Assembly (NCBI RefSeq): GCF_009768975.1 | Contig: NZ_CP035733.1 | Location: 248,001 to 312,000 of the forward strand | Direction: 5' to 3' | Length of the DNA: 64,000 nucleotides | Source: Sphingorhabdus lacus | GTDB taxonomy: Bacteria; Pseudomonadota; Alphaproteobacteria; Sphingomonadales; Sphingomonadaceae | Shown here: piece by piece, positions 27,926-36,605 of the stretch | How the letters are laid out: each line of letters begins with the position of its first letter | How positions within the stretch are numbered: position 1 is the stretch's first letter | Made by a program: the position numbers and the translations under genes | The notes under the pieces: model-generated | The model's database searches: none | Seen by the model: only the letters and a program-made list of their open reading frames with translations | Told to the model about the DNA's origin: nothing

Positions 27926-29467
27926 TTACAGTGCCCACATTCCTGCAGCACCCGTGGCCGCAGCGACTACAGCGACCAAAGCATAGCGCCACCAGCCACC
28001 ACCGGCACGCCGTTCCCAGATAAGTTCGACATGCGGCAGGGGAGGTGGCTCTGGCGCACCGCCTTTTCGCGGCAATTGTTCGTCGAGCCTGCGGATGATG
28101 TCGGGGATCATCTTCAATGTGTCCGCCTGCTTCTTGATGCCGTCGGCGAGCATGGCTTCAGGTCCAAGCTCACCTCTGATCCAGTCTCGGACAAAGGGTG
28201 CGGCTACATCCCACATGTTAATGGCGGGATTGAGTGATGTGGCAATTCCTTCCACCATGACCATTGTCTTCTGAAGTAGAAGCAGATGGGGTTGGGTTTG
28301 CATATCGAAGTCGCGGGTAATAGCGAAAAGACTGTCGAGCATTTGCCCGACCGACAATTCGCTCACGGGCTTGCCGCGCGTCGGTTCCCCGACGGCGCGC
28401 AGTGCGGTCGCAAATTCGTCGACATTGTGGTAGCTGGGCACATATTGCGCCTCAAAATGTATTTCCGCGACGCGCTTATAATTGCCGGTTGTAAGGCCAT
28501 ATAATATTTCAGCGAGCCAGAAACGCGCCTGCCGGTTGATACGCCCCATAATCCCGAAATCTATCGCAACGATTGTCCCATCCGCCCGGACGAAAAGGTT
28601 GCCCTGATGCATATCGGCGTGGAAATAGCCCTCGGAGATTGCTTGACGCAAAAAGGTCAGGACCAGTTTTTCGGCCATTTTATTGAGATCATGGCCTGCC
28701 GCTTTAAGTGCTTCGATATCGGAGATCTTGATTCCGTCCACCCATTCCAGCGTGAGTACCCGGCCCGACGTGCGATCCCAGTCGATTGCCGGGATGGAAT
28801 ATCCATCGACCGCGACCATAGCGTCTTTGAGCTCGGAGGCGCTGGCGGCTTCGCGGCGTAAATCCAGTTCGCGCAAAGTCCATCTCTTCAGATTGGCAAT
28901 GACCAGTTGGGGCCGCAAACGCGCAGCTTCACCACCAAGCGCTTCGAGATGCGCGGCTGCCCATTCATAGGTTTCGATATCGCGTGCGAATTGTTCGCGA
29001 ATACCTGGACGCAAAACCTTGACGGCCACATCCTTGCCGTCGGTGGTTCGGGCCCGGTAGACTTGTGCGATCGACGCAGAACCCACCGCTTCGGGATTGA
29101 TATATTCGAACAATTCGTTGGCAGGTTTATTCAGGCTGGTATCGATCTGCGCATAGACCGCTTCGAAAGGTGCAGGCGGAAGCTGGTCCTGAAGCGTCAG
29201 CAGGTTATGCGCCGCCTCAACACCGATAATATCCGGCCGGGTCGCCAATGTCTGGCCTAGCTTGATGGCCGCTGGGCCGATAGCGCGAAAGGCACCTGCA
29301 TAGTCTGGCACTTTGGGCTGGACCGTTCCGAAACGGGCAATCCGGCAGAGCCGCTTTACCTGTGGCGGCGTGTTGCGGTCCGCTTCGATTGCGCGCAAGG
29401 CGCCGTGGCGGGCGAGTATCCGTCCCCATTTCAATAGACGCAGGATGTGGGTCACCGGACGGGTCAT
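27926..29467 (-). CDS. ubiB: UbiB, ubiquinone biosynthesis regulatory ATPase/kinase-like protein
   Basis: 513 residues. Protein-kinase-like fold of the ADCK/ABC1 group: the KxGQ-like AIKLGQTLATRPD, the Ala-rich loop GSASIAQVYRA replacing the glycine loop, VAVKVLRPG, YFHADMHQGNLFV and AIDFGIMG. The C-terminus has a membrane anchor (YALVAVVAAATGAAGMW). Needed for aerobic ubiquinone synthesis. ATG at 29467 is the family start; GGGAGGGG about 12 bases upstream belongs to a small palindromic repeat (29478-29499) and may act as the ribosome site. Confidence 0.95.
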   Translation of the reverse strand: MTRPVTHILRLLKWGRILARHGALRAIEADRNTPPQVKRLCRIARFGTVQPKVPDYAGAFRAIGPAAIKLGQTLATRPDIIGVEAAHNLLTLQDQLPPAPFEAVYAQIDTSLNKPANELFEYINPEAVGSASIAQVYRARTTDGKDVAVKVLRPGIREQFARDIETYEWAAAHLEALGGEAARLRPQLVIANLKRWTLRELDLRREAASASELKDAMVAVDGYSIPAIDWDRTSGRVLTLEWVDGIKISDIEALKAAGHDLNKMAEKLVLTFLRQAISEGYFHADMHQGNLFVRADGTIVAIDFGIMGRINRQARFWLAEILYGLTTGNYKRVAEIHFEAQYVPSYHNVDEFATALRAVGEPTRGKPVSELSVGQMLDSLFAITRDFDMQTQPHLLLLQKTMVMVEGIATSLNPAINMWDVAAPFVRDWIRGELGPEAMLADGIKKQADTLKMIPDIIRRLDEQLPRKGGAPEPPPLPHVELIWERRAGGGWWRYALVAVVAAATGAAGMWAL

Positions 29468-29477
29468 GTTCTTTTGA

Positions 29478-29499
29478 CCCCTCCCGCATGGGGAAGGGG
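29478..29499. repeat. Short imperfect palindrome between ubiE and ubiB
   Basis: CCCCTCCC-GCATG-GGGAAGGGG, similar in type to the elements at 54824 and 54963. One arm gives GGGAGGGG in front of ubiB. Confidence 0.55.
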
Positions 29500-29519
29500 A
29501 TATCCCGCCAAGTGCATTT

Positions 29520-30251
29520 TCACACTTTCCAACCGCTGTGGATAGCCACCAGTCCACCCATGATCGGTTCGACCTTGGTTTGAACAAATCCGGCTTCGCC
29601 AATCATCCGCTTGAAATTTTGCATATCAGGGAACCGGCGAATCGATTCGACTAGATAGCGGTAGCTGTCTTCATCCCCGGCGATGGCTTTGCCGAGTTTA
29701 GGAACGAGGCGTTCCGAATAGACATCATAAGCCTGCGCCAGTCCGGGCCATTCGACCGTCGAAAATTCCAGACAAAAGAACCGTCCACCGAAGCGCAGCA
29801 CGCGATGCGCTTCTTTCAATGCGGTAGGTATGTCCGTTACGTTCCGGATACCGAATGCGATGGTATAGGCATCAAAATGCTTGTCCGGAAAGGTCAGCGT
29901 TTCCGCATTTTGCGGCGACCAGATCAATGTGTCGATTCCACGTTTCAGCGCGCGACCCATGCCCACTTCCAGCATATCTTCGTTGATATCGGACACTGTC
30001 ACTTGAGCACCCGATTTTTCCATCCGGAAGGCGATGTCACCGGTTCCGCCGGCCATATCCAATATGTCTTCGCCCGCCTGTGGTTTCACCCGTCGAACAA
30101 ATTTGTCTTTCCACAGACGATGCATCCCGCCGGACATCGCATCGTTCATGATGTCATATTTGCGTGCAACATTGGAAAAGACGCCGCCGACGCGTGCAGT
30201 CTTCTCTTCGGGGCTTACCTGTTCGTAGCCGAAAGATACAGTTTCAGTCAT
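29520..30251 (-). CDS. ubiE: Ubiquinone/menaquinone C-methyltransferase
   Basis: 243 residues, class I SAM methyltransferase. SAM motif ILDMAGGTGDIAFRM, UbiE signature KYDIMNDAMSGGMHRLWKD near the N-terminus and IAFGIRNVTDIPTALKEAHRVLRFGG in the second half, ending GGLVAIHSGWKV. It methylates the quinone ring in ubiquinone synthesis. ATG at 30251 gives MTETVSFGYEQV; the frame is open to 30311. First gene of the run ubiE-ubiB-coaBC-dut-moeB and divergent from mutM. Confidence 0.96.
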   Translation of the reverse strand: MTETVSFGYEQVSPEEKTARVGGVFSNVARKYDIMNDAMSGGMHRLWKDKFVRRVKPQAGEDILDMAGGTGDIAFRMEKSGAQVTVSDINEDMLEVGMGRALKRGIDTLIWSPQNAETLTFPDKHFDAYTIAFGIRNVTDIPTALKEAHRVLRFGGRFFCLEFSTVEWPGLAQAYDVYSERLVPKLGKAIAGDEDSYRYLVESIRRFPDMQNFKRMIGEAGFVQTKVEPIMGGLVAIHSGWKV

Positions 30252-30405
30252 CGCGCGAGTCCCTAGCCGATAGTTGCGGATGTCGCAAAGGCTGATGCGT
30301 GCAAAAAGCATCGCTGCGGATGACAGAATTGTTTCTCTATATTCCCTATTCCATCGTTATAAAGACATAGACAGACGGCGGGGTTCGCCTTCATAGCGTT
30401 AGCCA

Positions 30406-31218
30406 ATGCCCGAGCTTCCCGAAGTAGAAACAACCGTTGCTGGTTTACGCAAGGTCCTAGACGGCCAGCGGATAACGCGCGCAGAAGCATTTCGCGCTGA
30501 CTTACGGTGGCCCATCCCGGAAGATTTGCGCCAGCGTTTGACAGGCGCAACAATCACAGGTCTGGGTCGGCGTGCGAAATATGGCCTGATTTACACGGAC
30601 CGCGACGACGTTCTGATTTTCCATTTGGGGATGTCCGGCAGGTGGCGCGTTGATCCCGCCGAGATGGAAAAGCACGACCACTTTCTGCTCGAGACCGCTG
30701 CAGGACGGGTTGTAGCGTTAAACGACCACCGACGCTTTGGGTCGCTTGATATTGTAGCAAACGGAACTTTGGCCGATTATCGTTTTTTCGCGAAAATGGG
30801 CCCTGAACCCCTGTCGGACGAATTTGACGCGGAAGTTCTTCAAAAGGCGCTAAAAGGGCGCAAGGCGCCGATCAAGGCGATGCTGCTGAACCAGAACATC
30901 GTGGCAGGGCTCGGCAATATTTATGTATGTGAGGCGCTGCACATGGCTGGTATTGCTCCTGATGCGTTGTCGGAGAAGATATCCAAGCCGCGGTTGGTCA
31001 AACTGGTAATCGCGATCAAAGTGGTGTTGACCTCAGCTATTGCGGCTGGCGGTTCAACCTTGCGCGATTTTGCGGCGCCTGATGGCGAGCTTGGATATTT
31101 TGCCAAGGACTGGCGGGTATATGGTCGTGAGGGGGAAGTTTGCGGTTGTGGCGCACAGGTCAAACGGCGGGTCGATTCGGGGCGTTCCACCTTTTATTGT
31201 GCGAAATGCCAACGATAA
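30406..31218 (+). CDS. mutM: Formamidopyrimidine-DNA glycosylase
   Basis: 270 residues. It removes 8-oxoguanine and formamidopyrimidines. The N-terminal MPELPEVETT provides the catalytic Pro2 and Glu3; the beta-hairpin Lys is in LGRRAKYG, and NQNIVAGLGNIYVCEALHMAGI is the helix-two-turn-helix. In the zinc finger the first ligand pair reads CGC (one residue between) instead of the common C-x2-C, while the second pair CAKC and the 16-residue spacing are normal. This may alter zinc binding. Forms a triad with nth and mutY in this window. Confidence 0.96.
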   Translation: MPELPEVETTVAGLRKVLDGQRITRAEAFRADLRWPIPEDLRQRLTGATITGLGRRAKYGLIYTDRDDVLIFHLGMSGRWRVDPAEMEKHDHFLLETAAGRVVALNDHRRFGSLDIVANGTLADYRFFAKMGPEPLSDEFDAEVLQKALKGRKAPIKAMLLNQNIVAGLGNIYVCEALHMAGIAPDALSEKISKPRLVKLVIAIKVVLTSAIAAGGSTLRDFAAPDGELGYFAKDWRVYGREGEVCGCGAQVKRRVDSGRSTFYCAKCQR

Positions 31219-31336
31219 GCAGCATTTTTGGGGCTTTTGCAGGTTGACGAATCTGAAACCCGAGGGTAAGGGCGGCACCTTCAACGGGCAAGCATCGCAC
31301 GATGAGGCTCGTATCTAACGAAATTTGAGGACTAAA

Positions 31337-31600
31337 ATGGCCAATACGCCGCAAGCAAAAAAGCGTATCCGTCGCAATGCGCGTCGCACCGAAGTTAATG
31401 GCGCTCGCGTCAGCCGCATTCGTACTTTCGTGAAGAAAGTTGAGTCGGCAATTGAAGCAGGCGACAAGTCCGCTGCCGCCGAGGCATTGGCTGCGGCACA
31501 GCCGGAACTGGCACGTGGCGTGTCCAAGGGCGTTCTGCACAAGAACACGGCTTCGCGTAAGTTCGGCCGTTTGACGAAGGCTGTTGGCGCGCTCGCGTAA
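31337..31600 (+). CDS. rpsT: 30S ribosomal protein S20
   Basis: 87 residues starting [17 protein letters not shown], lysine- and arginine-rich, ending [11 protein letters not shown]. The ATG at 31337 has TTGAGGAC before it; an in-frame upstream ATG at 31325 lies too close to the Shine-Dalgarno. Position between mutM and dnaA is usual in alphaproteobacteria. A strong terminator follows. Confidence 0.97.
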   Translation: MANTPQAKKRIRRNARRTEVNGARVSRIRTFVKKVESAIEAGDKSAAAEALAAAQPELARGVSKGVLHKNTASRKFGRLTKAVGALA

Positions 31601-31641
31601 ACAGCATTCATCTTCGTCAGAGCGATCTGATGCATCTATGC

Positions 31642-31674
31642 AAAACCCGCCCCAATTGAGGCGGGTTTTTCTTT
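31642..31674 (+). terminator. Rho-independent terminator of rpsT
   Basis: 10-bp stem AAAACCCGCC / GGCGGGTTTT, 8-base loop, followed by a T-rich tail (TTTTTCTTT). Confidence 0.9.
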
Positions 31675-32049
31675 GGGCGGAATGTCATAATCCTAACTCA
31701 AGGATTTCCTGCGATTCGGGGGATCGTTTTCGCGTCACCGAACAGAAAAAACCGCTAAAACAGGTGATTAAAAATTAATTTACGCTTTTGCTTGGCTTGC
31801 AGAGAGTCAACAGCATTTATTTCACTTTTTTTGCAATGCGCCCCTTGCTCGACTCGTTTAGAGACGTCTAAGAAAAGACCTCCAGCATCGCGTGACGACA
31901 GTCGGGCAGTGCCTCACATTGAGATTTGGACACAGATTGAGCTTCATTTGGCGACAAGTGGGCTGGGGTTTTCTGTGGCTTGGTGTGACGGCGGATAGCG
32001 CGCGGTTTCGATGTGCTGGCAAGGGGTGGAAAAGAGGGGCTCGCACAAG
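31675..32049 (+). promoter_or_regulatory. dnaA upstream region, no gene seen
   Basis: About 375 bases without a credible gene. It contains an AT-rich stretch (about 31759-31787, core TTAAAAATTAATTTA) and must hold the dnaA promoter. I see no cluster of TTATCCACA-type DnaA boxes, so I do not call an origin. A 12-mer GATTCGGGGGAT at 31713 recurs downstream of dnaA at 33549. Confidence 0.5.
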
Positions 32050-33480
32050 GTGACCGGTAATATTATTGTATCGCAGAACAGTTCCGGTCAGCAGACAGAC
32101 GGTAACGCCGCAGCTGCCCTGACCGCACGCTTTGAAGCCGACTGGCAGATCATTTCCTCCGGGTTGCGTCGCGACTTGGGCGCACAGATTTATGGCCAGT
32201 GGATTCGATCGATCACATTGGGCGATTTCTGTGACCTGACCGGAACGTTGGAATTGCTTCTTCCGTCCGATTTTTCCGCAAGCTGGGTTTCGGACCATTA
32301 TGCAGATCGCCTGCGTCTCGCTTGGGTGTCGACCAACAAAAGCGTCAAGCAACTTAAGATCCGTACTCGTCCGGGTACCGCGCGCGTTGAGATGCTGCGC
32401 CCCTCGGGTGTAACCGAACGCCCAGCCGCCCAGCATATGGCGGAAGCATTGCCTGTTCGCTCGGCACTCGATCCACGCATGACCTTTGCCAATTTTGTCA
32501 AAGGGCAAACAAATGTACTGGCACTCAGCGCTGCAGAGCGGGTGGCTGCCAAGGACAAGCCACTCTTCAACCCGCTTTATCTTCAGGCAGCGACTGGGCA
32601 GGGCAAAACCCATTTGATGCACGCCATCGGCCACGCCTATGCCGAAGTTAATCCCGACGCACAGATAATCTATATGTCGGCCGAAAAATTCATGATGGAA
32701 TTTGTAACCGCAATGCGGCGCAAAGAAGTTATGGAATTCAAAGCCCGGCTTCGCGCGGTTGATGTTCTTTTGATTGACGATATCCAGTTCATCATCGGTA
32801 AGGTTTCGACGCAGGAAGAGTTTCTACACACGATCGACGCGATCATCGGAGCCGGTAAGCGCCTTGTTGTGGCTGCTGACCGCGCACCGCAGGCCCTCGA
32901 CGGTGTTGACCAGCGGATTCTTTCCCGCCTGTCGATGGGACTCGTCGCCGATATTCAGCCGGCTGATCTTGAATTGCGTCGGTTGATATTGCAGCAACGT
33001 CTGGCCCAGATGCCTGAGGCGCAAGTGGGTGAAGATGTGGTGGAATTTCTCGCCCGCACCATCAGCCGTAATGTCCGTGAGTTGGAGGGCGGTTTGAACA
33101 AGCTTCTTGCCTATGCCCAATTGACCGGCAAGCCTGTGACGCGGACTTTGGCTGAAGAGCAACTGAAAGACATACTTAGTGCTTGCCGTCGGCGCATCAC
33201 AATCGATGAAATCCAGCGCGCCGTTTGCGAATACTACCGCATTGACCGCAGTGAGATGTCGTCCAAGCGCCGCGCACGTGCCGTGGTGCGTCCGCGTCAG
33301 GTCGCGATGTATCTGGCAAAGGTGATGACACCACGCAGCTATCCCGAGATTGGCCGCAAATTTGGTGGACGTGACCATTCGACCGTCATCCACGCCGTAC
33401 GGTTGGTGGAAGATTTGCGGAAGCAAGATAGCGATATGGACAATGATGTGCGTGCTCTCTTGCGTCAGCTTGAGGCGTGA
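32050..33480 (+). CDS. dnaA: Chromosomal replication initiator DnaA
   Basis: 476 residues from the GTG at 32050. Domain I (FEADWQIISSGLRRDLGAQIYGQWI), a variable linker, AAA+ domain with Walker A ATGQGKTHLMHAIGHA and Walker B VDVLLIDDIQF, arginine finger region DQRILSRLSMGLVADI, and C-terminal DNA-binding domain with the signature GGRDHSTVIHAV. It unwinds the replication origin. The start is a choice: the GTG gives a normal N-terminus, an in-frame ATG at 32011 adds 13 residues; neither has a strong ribosome site. Confidence 0.96.
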   Translation: MTGNIIVSQNSSGQQTDGNAAAALTARFEADWQIISSGLRRDLGAQIYGQWIRSITLGDFCDLTGTLELLLPSDFSASWVSDHYADRLRLAWVSTNKSVKQLKIRTRPGTARVEMLRPSGVTERPAAQHMAEALPVRSALDPRMTFANFVKGQTNVLALSAAERVAAKDKPLFNPLYLQAATGQGKTHLMHAIGHAYAEVNPDAQIIYMSAEKFMMEFVTAMRRKEVMEFKARLRAVDVLLIDDIQFIIGKVSTQEEFLHTIDAIIGAGKRLVVAADRAPQALDGVDQRILSRLSMGLVADIQPADLELRRLILQQRLAQMPEAQVGEDVVEFLARTISRNVRELEGGLNKLLAYAQLTGKPVTRTLAEEQLKDILSACRRRITIDEIQRAVCEYYRIDRSEMSSKRRARAVVRPRQVAMYLAKVMTPRSYPEIGRKFGGRDHSTVIHAVRLVEDLRKQDSDMDNDVRALLRQLEA

Positions 33481-33529
33481 TATCGGGCTCCCCGCTTTAA
33501 ACACCGCTTTTCAACGAGAACTCCACAGC

Positions 33530-33538
33530 TTATCCACT
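33530..33538 (+). promoter_or_regulatory. Single DnaA-box-like site downstream of dnaA
   Basis: TTATCCACT differs from the consensus TTATCCACA at the last base. It lies in the 84-base gap before the zinc-ribbon gene. A single box is weak evidence for an origin. Confidence 0.4.
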
Positions 33539-33564
33539 GTCCTATCCGGATTCGGGGGATAATT

Positions 33565-34764
33565 ATGGTCACATTCTGCACATCTTGCGGCACAGCCAAC
33601 CCACCGAACGCACGCTATTGTTCAAAATGCGGGGCAATGTTGGGTGCCGTCGATCAGCCAAGTGCGGAGGCAGCCTCCTCTGCCGATGCGCCGCTTGCGT
33701 CTCCAACGGTGGGCGGTCTAGAAGGGACCCTTAACACCGAGAAGGTCCAAACCATTTCCAGGTCACACACTAAAAAAAGGCGTTGGTTCCTTCCCGCGGC
33801 AGTCGTAGGCGGCGCGCTGGTTGTGGGTGCCTTGTATTTCTGGTTGTTCATTCTGGACGATCTCGGGAGTACCCCTGGACAGAAGACAACGCCAGGCACG
33901 ACGGTCGGCGCGACTTTGGAACCGAAACAGTTATTCGCTATGACTGAGGCGAATATCCGCGATCGTGCGACAACTGTCGGCAGCCAAATTCTCGGAAAAC
34001 TTCCACGCGGCAGTGCAGTCACAGGCGTCGTAAAATTGGGAATGGATGGCAGCAGCGAATGGCTGGAACTGTCGGATGGCAAAGGCTTTATCGCAGTGAT
34101 AAATCTCGCCGAGTTCCAACCGCCAGAAATCACCAAGCCACTGAATGACCGTGTGTGGACAGCGGATGGAGCGCTCGATATTTGGCTTCAGCCAGATACA
34201 GCTAGCGGACTTCTAGAACGGGTAAGCACCGGAACCAGACTGACGCTGGCCGGTTTAACTGCGAATGACTTTATCGAAGTCAAACTTGGCAAAGGCGGCG
34301 TTGGATATCTCGCCGATGGCGCGGCAATTTTGGCGCGGCTGGGTGGCAAGCCTGTGGCGATCCGCTTCAATCCCCAAACCTGCAGCTTCGGCGGCGACAT
34401 TGACGCGGAATTCGCCAAGATCGCTGCCCGTCTCCGTGCCCAATGGGCGGATCTGGAGAATAAGGAGTTTGTCGACGAAGAAGCTCGCGATAAAGCCTAT
34501 GCTGCGGCCGAAGGCAAAAGCACTTATGTCAAACTGCAACGCTCGTTTGAAGGGCTGTCACTGACCGCAATAGGACAGCACTACGAAGCCCAATCGCTTT
34601 ATTTCTCCGATCCGGCTGCCAAGGTTATCGAAACATTTCGCAGCAAGGGATATCGGGTTGGCGCCGACGGAACGTTTACGTCCACCGAGCTCTACGCCGG
34701 TATCAGTGCGACGCGGGGTGAAGGCGCAGCTTACGGCAAGTCAGAGCTCGGTTGCGGCGTTTAA
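33565..34764 (+). CDS. Zinc-ribbon, single-pass membrane protein with SH3-like extracytoplasmic region, function unknown
   Basis: 399 residues. N-terminal zinc ribbon FCTSCGTANPPNARYCSKCGAML (two C-x2-C pairs, residues 5-23 or so), a linker, a basic stretch KKRRWF then one membrane helix (FLPAAVVGGALVVGALYFWLFI), and an outer region. The outer part has two SH3-like beta stretches (ANIRDRATTVGSQILGKLPRGS and the similar ALDIWLQPDTASGLLERVSTG) and a C-terminal domain with Cys in NPQTCSFGG and the terminal LGCGV. It may sense the envelope from a cytosolic ribbon; no function is known to me. Confidence 0.75.
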   Translation: MVTFCTSCGTANPPNARYCSKCGAMLGAVDQPSAEAASSADAPLASPTVGGLEGTLNTEKVQTISRSHTKKRRWFLPAAVVGGALVVGALYFWLFILDDLGSTPGQKTTPGTTVGATLEPKQLFAMTEANIRDRATTVGSQILGKLPRGSAVTGVVKLGMDGSSEWLELSDGKGFIAVINLAEFQPPEITKPLNDRVWTADGALDIWLQPDTASGLLERVSTGTRLTLAGLTANDFIEVKLGKGGVGYLADGAAILARLGGKPVAIRFNPQTCSFGGDIDAEFAKIAARLRAQWADLENKEFVDEEARDKAYAAAEGKSTYVKLQRSFEGLSLTAIGQHYEAQSLYFSDPAAKVIETFRSKGYRVGADGTFTSTELYAGISATRGEGAAYGKSELGCGV

Positions 34765-34768
34765 CAGG

Positions 34769-35428
34769 CTAGCGTTTTTCTTCAGGCGCTATCGAGATAC
34801 GGACGGTCTCGCCGCTGTTTCCAGGAAAACCTGTGAACATGGCTTCGACCAGATTCGGCACCAGATGAGGCAATTTGTTGGAGCGTGATTTCGCTTCAGC
34901 CTTGCCTTCAAACAGGCGCTTGCCGTCATTCGCCCGATCAATTTTCAAATCTATATTGGCCGTATAGACGGTGAAACTATCGACATCATAAGGACGATTA
35001 AATCCGCTGTAGAGAAACGGGTCATAATAGCCGACGACATAACGACCGCCCCGGCGCGTCCGGACCACGTAAGGACGGTATGCGCCGCCAAATCCCCAAT
35101 AGGGATCATAGAACGGGTCTTGGCGAACGATTGTGCGCTCTTTGCCCTGATCTACGGTATAGCCGAGAGTTACCGTCATATCCGCTGATGAACCTGATGC
35201 GGCTGGAGTATATCCAATTTCCTGCAGTTCGGTAGTCACCAAGGAAGCATATTGTCCGAATTCAATGCCACCATTGTTCGCAGGATCGGCTGCGCGAATT
35301 GTGAAAGTTTGTCCTTGGGGCGCGGGCAGTTCCTGAAAGCGCGACACGTCCGCCTTGAATGGAGTAGCGCATGCACTAAGCCCAAGCATGGCGGCAGGAA
35401 CGAAAAGGAGCGACACAAATTTTTTCAT
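34769..35428 (-). CDS. DUF4136-type outer membrane lipoprotein
   Basis: 219 residues. Signal peptide with lipobox LSAC (Cys20). The mature part has the DUF4136 layout: FTIRAADPANNGGIEFGQYASLVTTELQEIGYTPA (residues about 40-75), then a Tyr/Gly/Arg-rich middle (DPYWGFGGAYRPYVVRTRRGGRYVVGYY) and a C-terminal DLKIDRANDGKRLFEGKAEA. Role unknown; probably periplasmic face of a membrane. Convergent with the zinc-ribbon gene, four bases apart. Confidence 0.82.
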   Translation of the reverse strand: MKKFVSLLFVPAAMLGLSACATPFKADVSRFQELPAPQGQTFTIRAADPANNGGIEFGQYASLVTTELQEIGYTPAASGSSADMTVTLGYTVDQGKERTIVRQDPFYDPYWGFGGAYRPYVVRTRRGGRYVVGYYDPFLYSGFNRPYDVDSFTVYTANIDLKIDRANDGKRLFEGKAEAKSRSNKLPHLVPNLVEAMFTGFPGNSGETVRISIAPEEKR

Positions 35429-35549
35429 TTTTAAAATCCTCGACGTTGCACTCAGTCGTTATGATCGTATTTTGTTATCATGTCGATGAACCGTTGTTTA
35501 ACAGCGGTAGAAATAATCCTTCCAAAACCGACGGTGTCGTACTCTTGCA

Positions 35550-35573
35550 ACAGCATCAGAGCGTCGATGCTGT
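35550..35573. repeat. 8-bp inverted repeat downstream of trpS
   Basis: ACAGCATC-N8-GATGCTGT. On the minus strand it follows the trpS stop by 30 bases but has no T-run, so it is at best a poor terminator. The rest of 35429-35602 shows nothing clear. Confidence 0.3.
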
Positions 35574-35602
35574 AACCCACAGTGGAAAGCTATGTTCCGC
35601 GC

Positions 35603-36601
35603 TTAACGCAAGAGTCCGAGGGCCGCATAACTGGCTATTAGCGTCGGAGCGGCCAGTTCGCGAGCTTTCGCCGCTCCCTTGGCGAGGGCGGCGTCAATCT
35701 GCTCGTGGTCGTCTTTCAGTGCCGTAAAACGTTCCGAGATGGGCCTGAAATTTTCGATGACGAGTTCGGCCAATGCGGGCTTGAATGCCCCAAAACCTTG
35801 ACCGCCAAACCGGCCAAGCGTCGCATCGACGCTCTCTTCTGCAAATGCGGCATAAATGCCGATCAGATTTTGCGCTTCCGGACGTCCTTCCAGCCCGGCG
35901 GCATCGGACGGCAGGGGCTCTGGATCTGTCTTGGCCTTTTTGATCTTAGACAGGATTGTGTCTGCATCGTCGGATAAGTTGATTCTGCTCATGTCGCTTG
36001 GGTCGGACTTCGACATTTTTGCCGAGCCGTCACGCAGCGACATGATGCGCGCTGTCGCTTTGGGGATGATGGGGTCAGGCAACGTAAAAATTTCGGTGCC
36101 ATTGCCATAGTCATTGTTGAATTTCTGCGCGATGTCGCGGGCAAGTTCCAGATGCTGTTTCTGGTCTTCACCCACGGGCACATGGGTTGCCTGATACAGC
36201 AAGACGTCCGCTGCCTGCAGCACCGGATAGGTGAAGAGGGCAATGCTCGCGCCTTCGCGGTTCTTGCCGGATTTATCTTTGAACTGTGTCATGCGATTCA
36301 GCCAGCCCATGCGGGCCGTTCCGTTCAGCAGCCACTGCAATTCGGCATGGGCAGGTACTTGGGCTTGATTGAACAAGATCGCTTTGTTGATGTCGAGGCC
36401 GCAGGCAATCAACGCAGCGGCCATTTCCCGGGTGTTTGCGGTCAACTCAGCGGGATTATGCGGCATCGAAAGGGCGTGCAGATCTGCGAGGAAATAGAGC
36501 GATTCCATTTCGTCCTGCATCTTTACCCAATTGCGGATGGCACCCAGATAATTACCGAGATGAAGATTTCCCGTTGGCTGGATGCCGGAAACGACGCGCA
36601 T
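35603..36601 (-). CDS. trpS: Tryptophanyl-tRNA synthetase
   Basis: 332 residues, class I synthetase. The HIGH-type motif is [13 protein letters not shown] at residues 9-21 and the KMSKS loop is [10 protein letters not shown]. The ATG at 36601 starts [11 protein letters not shown]; it is only four bases after the murJ stop, so the pair is co-transcribed with secB. Confidence 0.97.
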   Translation of the reverse strand: MRVVSGIQPTGNLHLGNYLGAIRNWVKMQDEMESLYFLADLHALSMPHNPAELTANTREMAAALIACGLDINKAILFNQAQVPAHAELQWLLNGTARMGWLNRMTQFKDKSGKNREGASIALFTYPVLQAADVLLYQATHVPVGEDQKQHLELARDIAQKFNNDYGNGTEIFTLPDPIIPKATARIMSLRDGSAKMSKSDPSDMSRINLSDDADTILSKIKKAKTDPEPLPSDAAGLEGRPEAQNLIGIYAAFAEESVDATLGRFGGQGFGAFKPALAELVIENFRPISERFTALKDDHEQIDAALAKGAAKARELAAPTLIASYAALGLLR

Positions 36602-36605
36602 ATTC

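Noticed and set aside
31792-31998. Possible 68-codon gene upstream of dnaA
   Set aside because: No Shine-Dalgarno or family resemblance; it lies in the dnaA control region.
31675-33564. Chromosomal replication origin at dnaA
   Set aside because: Only one near-consensus DnaA box is seen; alphaproteobacterial origins are often not at dnaA.
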